Part shown: in pieces, positions 37,648 through 38,673 of the stretch | How positions within the stretch are numbered: position 1 is the stretch's first letter | Layout of the letters: each line of letters begins with the position of its first letter | DNA from: Saccoglossus kowalevskii | Taxonomy: Eukaryota > Hemichordata > Enteropneusta > Harrimaniidae | NCBI RefSeq assembly: GCF_000003605.2 | Contig: NW_003143799.1 | Location: 33,165-71,837 of the forward strand | Reading direction: 5' to 3' | DNA length: 38,673 bases | Program-made: the position numbers and the translations under genes | Notes under the pieces: generated by a model | Databases searched by the model: none | What the model was told of the DNA's origin: nothing | Seen by the model: the letters and a program-made list of their open reading frames with translations, nothing else

Positions 37648-38673
37648 ATTAAAGAACAGAAGATATCATTAGAAAATGAACAATATGTATAGTATCAAAA
37701 CAATCAGACTTGCGGTTTTCAACAAGAAGTGGAAAATATCACTTTTTTACCAAAAATTACAAAAATATTCATCAAAATTAGAGAATTGAAGATATCATCA
37801 TGAAATGAACAAATCTGAGTTAGAACCACATGTAGTACCTATATATGTAATATCAAAGCAATTGCACTTGCGGTTTTTAACAAGAAGTCGAAAATATCAC
37901 TTTTTTCCAAAAATGTTAAAAATATTCACCAAAATTAGAAAATTAAAGATATCATTACAAAATGAACAAATCTGAGAGAGGTCCACATGTAGTACCTATA
38001 TATGTAATACATGTATATGTAATATCAAAGCAATTGGACTTGCGGTTTTTAACAAGAAGTCGAAAATATCACTTTTTTCCAAAAATGTTAAAAATATTCA
38101 CCAAAATTAGAAAATTAAAGATATCATTACAAAATGAACAAATCTGAGAGAGGTCCACATGTAGTACCTATATATGTAATATCAAAGCAATTGGACTTGC
38201 GGTTTTCAACAAGAAGTCGAAAATATCACTTTTTACCAAAATTGACAAAAATATTCACCAAAATTAGAGAATTAAAGATATCATTACAAAATGAACAAAT
38301 CTGAGAGAGGTCCACATGTAGTACCTATATATTTAATATCAATGCAATTGCACTTGCGGTTTTTAACAAGAAGTCGAAAATATCACTTTTTTCTAAAAAT
38401 GTTAAAAATATTCACCAAAATTAGAAAATTAAAGATATCATTACAAAATGAACAAATCTGAGAGAGGTCCACATGTAGTACCTATACATGTAATATCAAA
38501 ACAATTGGACTTGCGGTTTTCAACAAGAAGTCGAAAATATCACTTTTTACCAAAAATGACAAAAATATTCATCAAAATTAGAGAATTGAAGATATCATCA
38601 TGAAATGAACAAATCTGAGTTAGAACCACATGTAGTACCTATATATGTAATATCAAAGCAATTGCACTTGCGG
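37648..38673. repeat. ~158-bp satellite array with ~800-bp higher-order period, runs off window end
   Basis: At least six full units, plus a decayed first edge and a partial last unit. The landmark TGCGGTTTT (TGCGG in the truncated last unit) falls at 37711, 37869, 38041, 38199, 38355, 38512 and 38669, giving periods of 158, 172, 158, 156, 157 and 157 bp. The 172-bp unit carries a ~14-bp local duplication near 38005-38022. Two unit types alternate: A (TTTTCAACAAGAAG with GAGAATT) and B (TTTTTAACAAGAAG with GAAAATT), in the order A, B, mixed or B, A, B, A, B. Bases 37761-37873 and 38561-38673 are identical at an offset of exactly 800. Confidence 0.95.

Overview
The window reads as nuclear DNA of a non-vertebrate animal. 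It is AT-rich and gene-poor, full of microsatellites, minisatellites, short inverted-repeat transposons and one decayed retrotransposon, and it has no operons or bacterial-type genes. It holds one confidently recognisable gene: an intronless SoxB2-class (Sox14/Sox21-like) HMG-box transcription factor on the minus strand at 18304-19038. The protein has both the SoxB HMG box and the conserved C-terminal SoxB2 block, which suits a bilaterian, probably a marine invertebrate deuterostome such as a hemichordate or echinoderm. That placement is inference and cannot be settled from one gene.

Layout, left to right. 185-840 is a repeat with a strong terminal hairpin and about four degenerate units of ~150 bp. 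A second, longer member of the same family lies at 25757-27232 and runs into a 50-base assembly gap (27233-27282). 1250-1513 is a ~264-bp foldback element. 2411-2488 is a pure (AT)n tract. 3.4-21.8 kb is a CpG-rich domain that contains the Sox gene and looks mostly non-coding. It also holds a possible small promoter/mini-exon (4440-4845), a 323-bp array of 5-bp units (10511-10833) and a 3' fragment of a non-LTR retrotransposon reverse transcriptase with four internal stops (11251-11658).

Around the Sox gene: a TATA-like element, an inverted CCAAT box, a GC/CACCC box and an octamer lie upstream of the ATG. A near-perfect SOX-POU composite site lies ~1.6 kb beyond the stop codon (16727-16741). 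From ~21.8 kb to ~29 kb the sequence is strikingly CpG-poor.

The right half is repeat-dominated. It contains a 223-bp TA-flanked MITE (25405-25627), a ~60-bp minisatellite carrying eleven perfect POU octamers (27950-28895), a 183-bp TA-flanked MITE with pogo/Tigger-like ends (34110-34292), a C-rich minisatellite (34406-34556), and a ~158-bp satellite (37648 to the window end) with an ~800-bp higher-order period.

No tRNA, rRNA, CRISPR or other protein family was recognised. The most interesting signals are the possible SOX-POU autoregulatory element near SoxB2, the octamer-bearing minisatellite, the higher-order satellite and the hairpin-headed repeat family.
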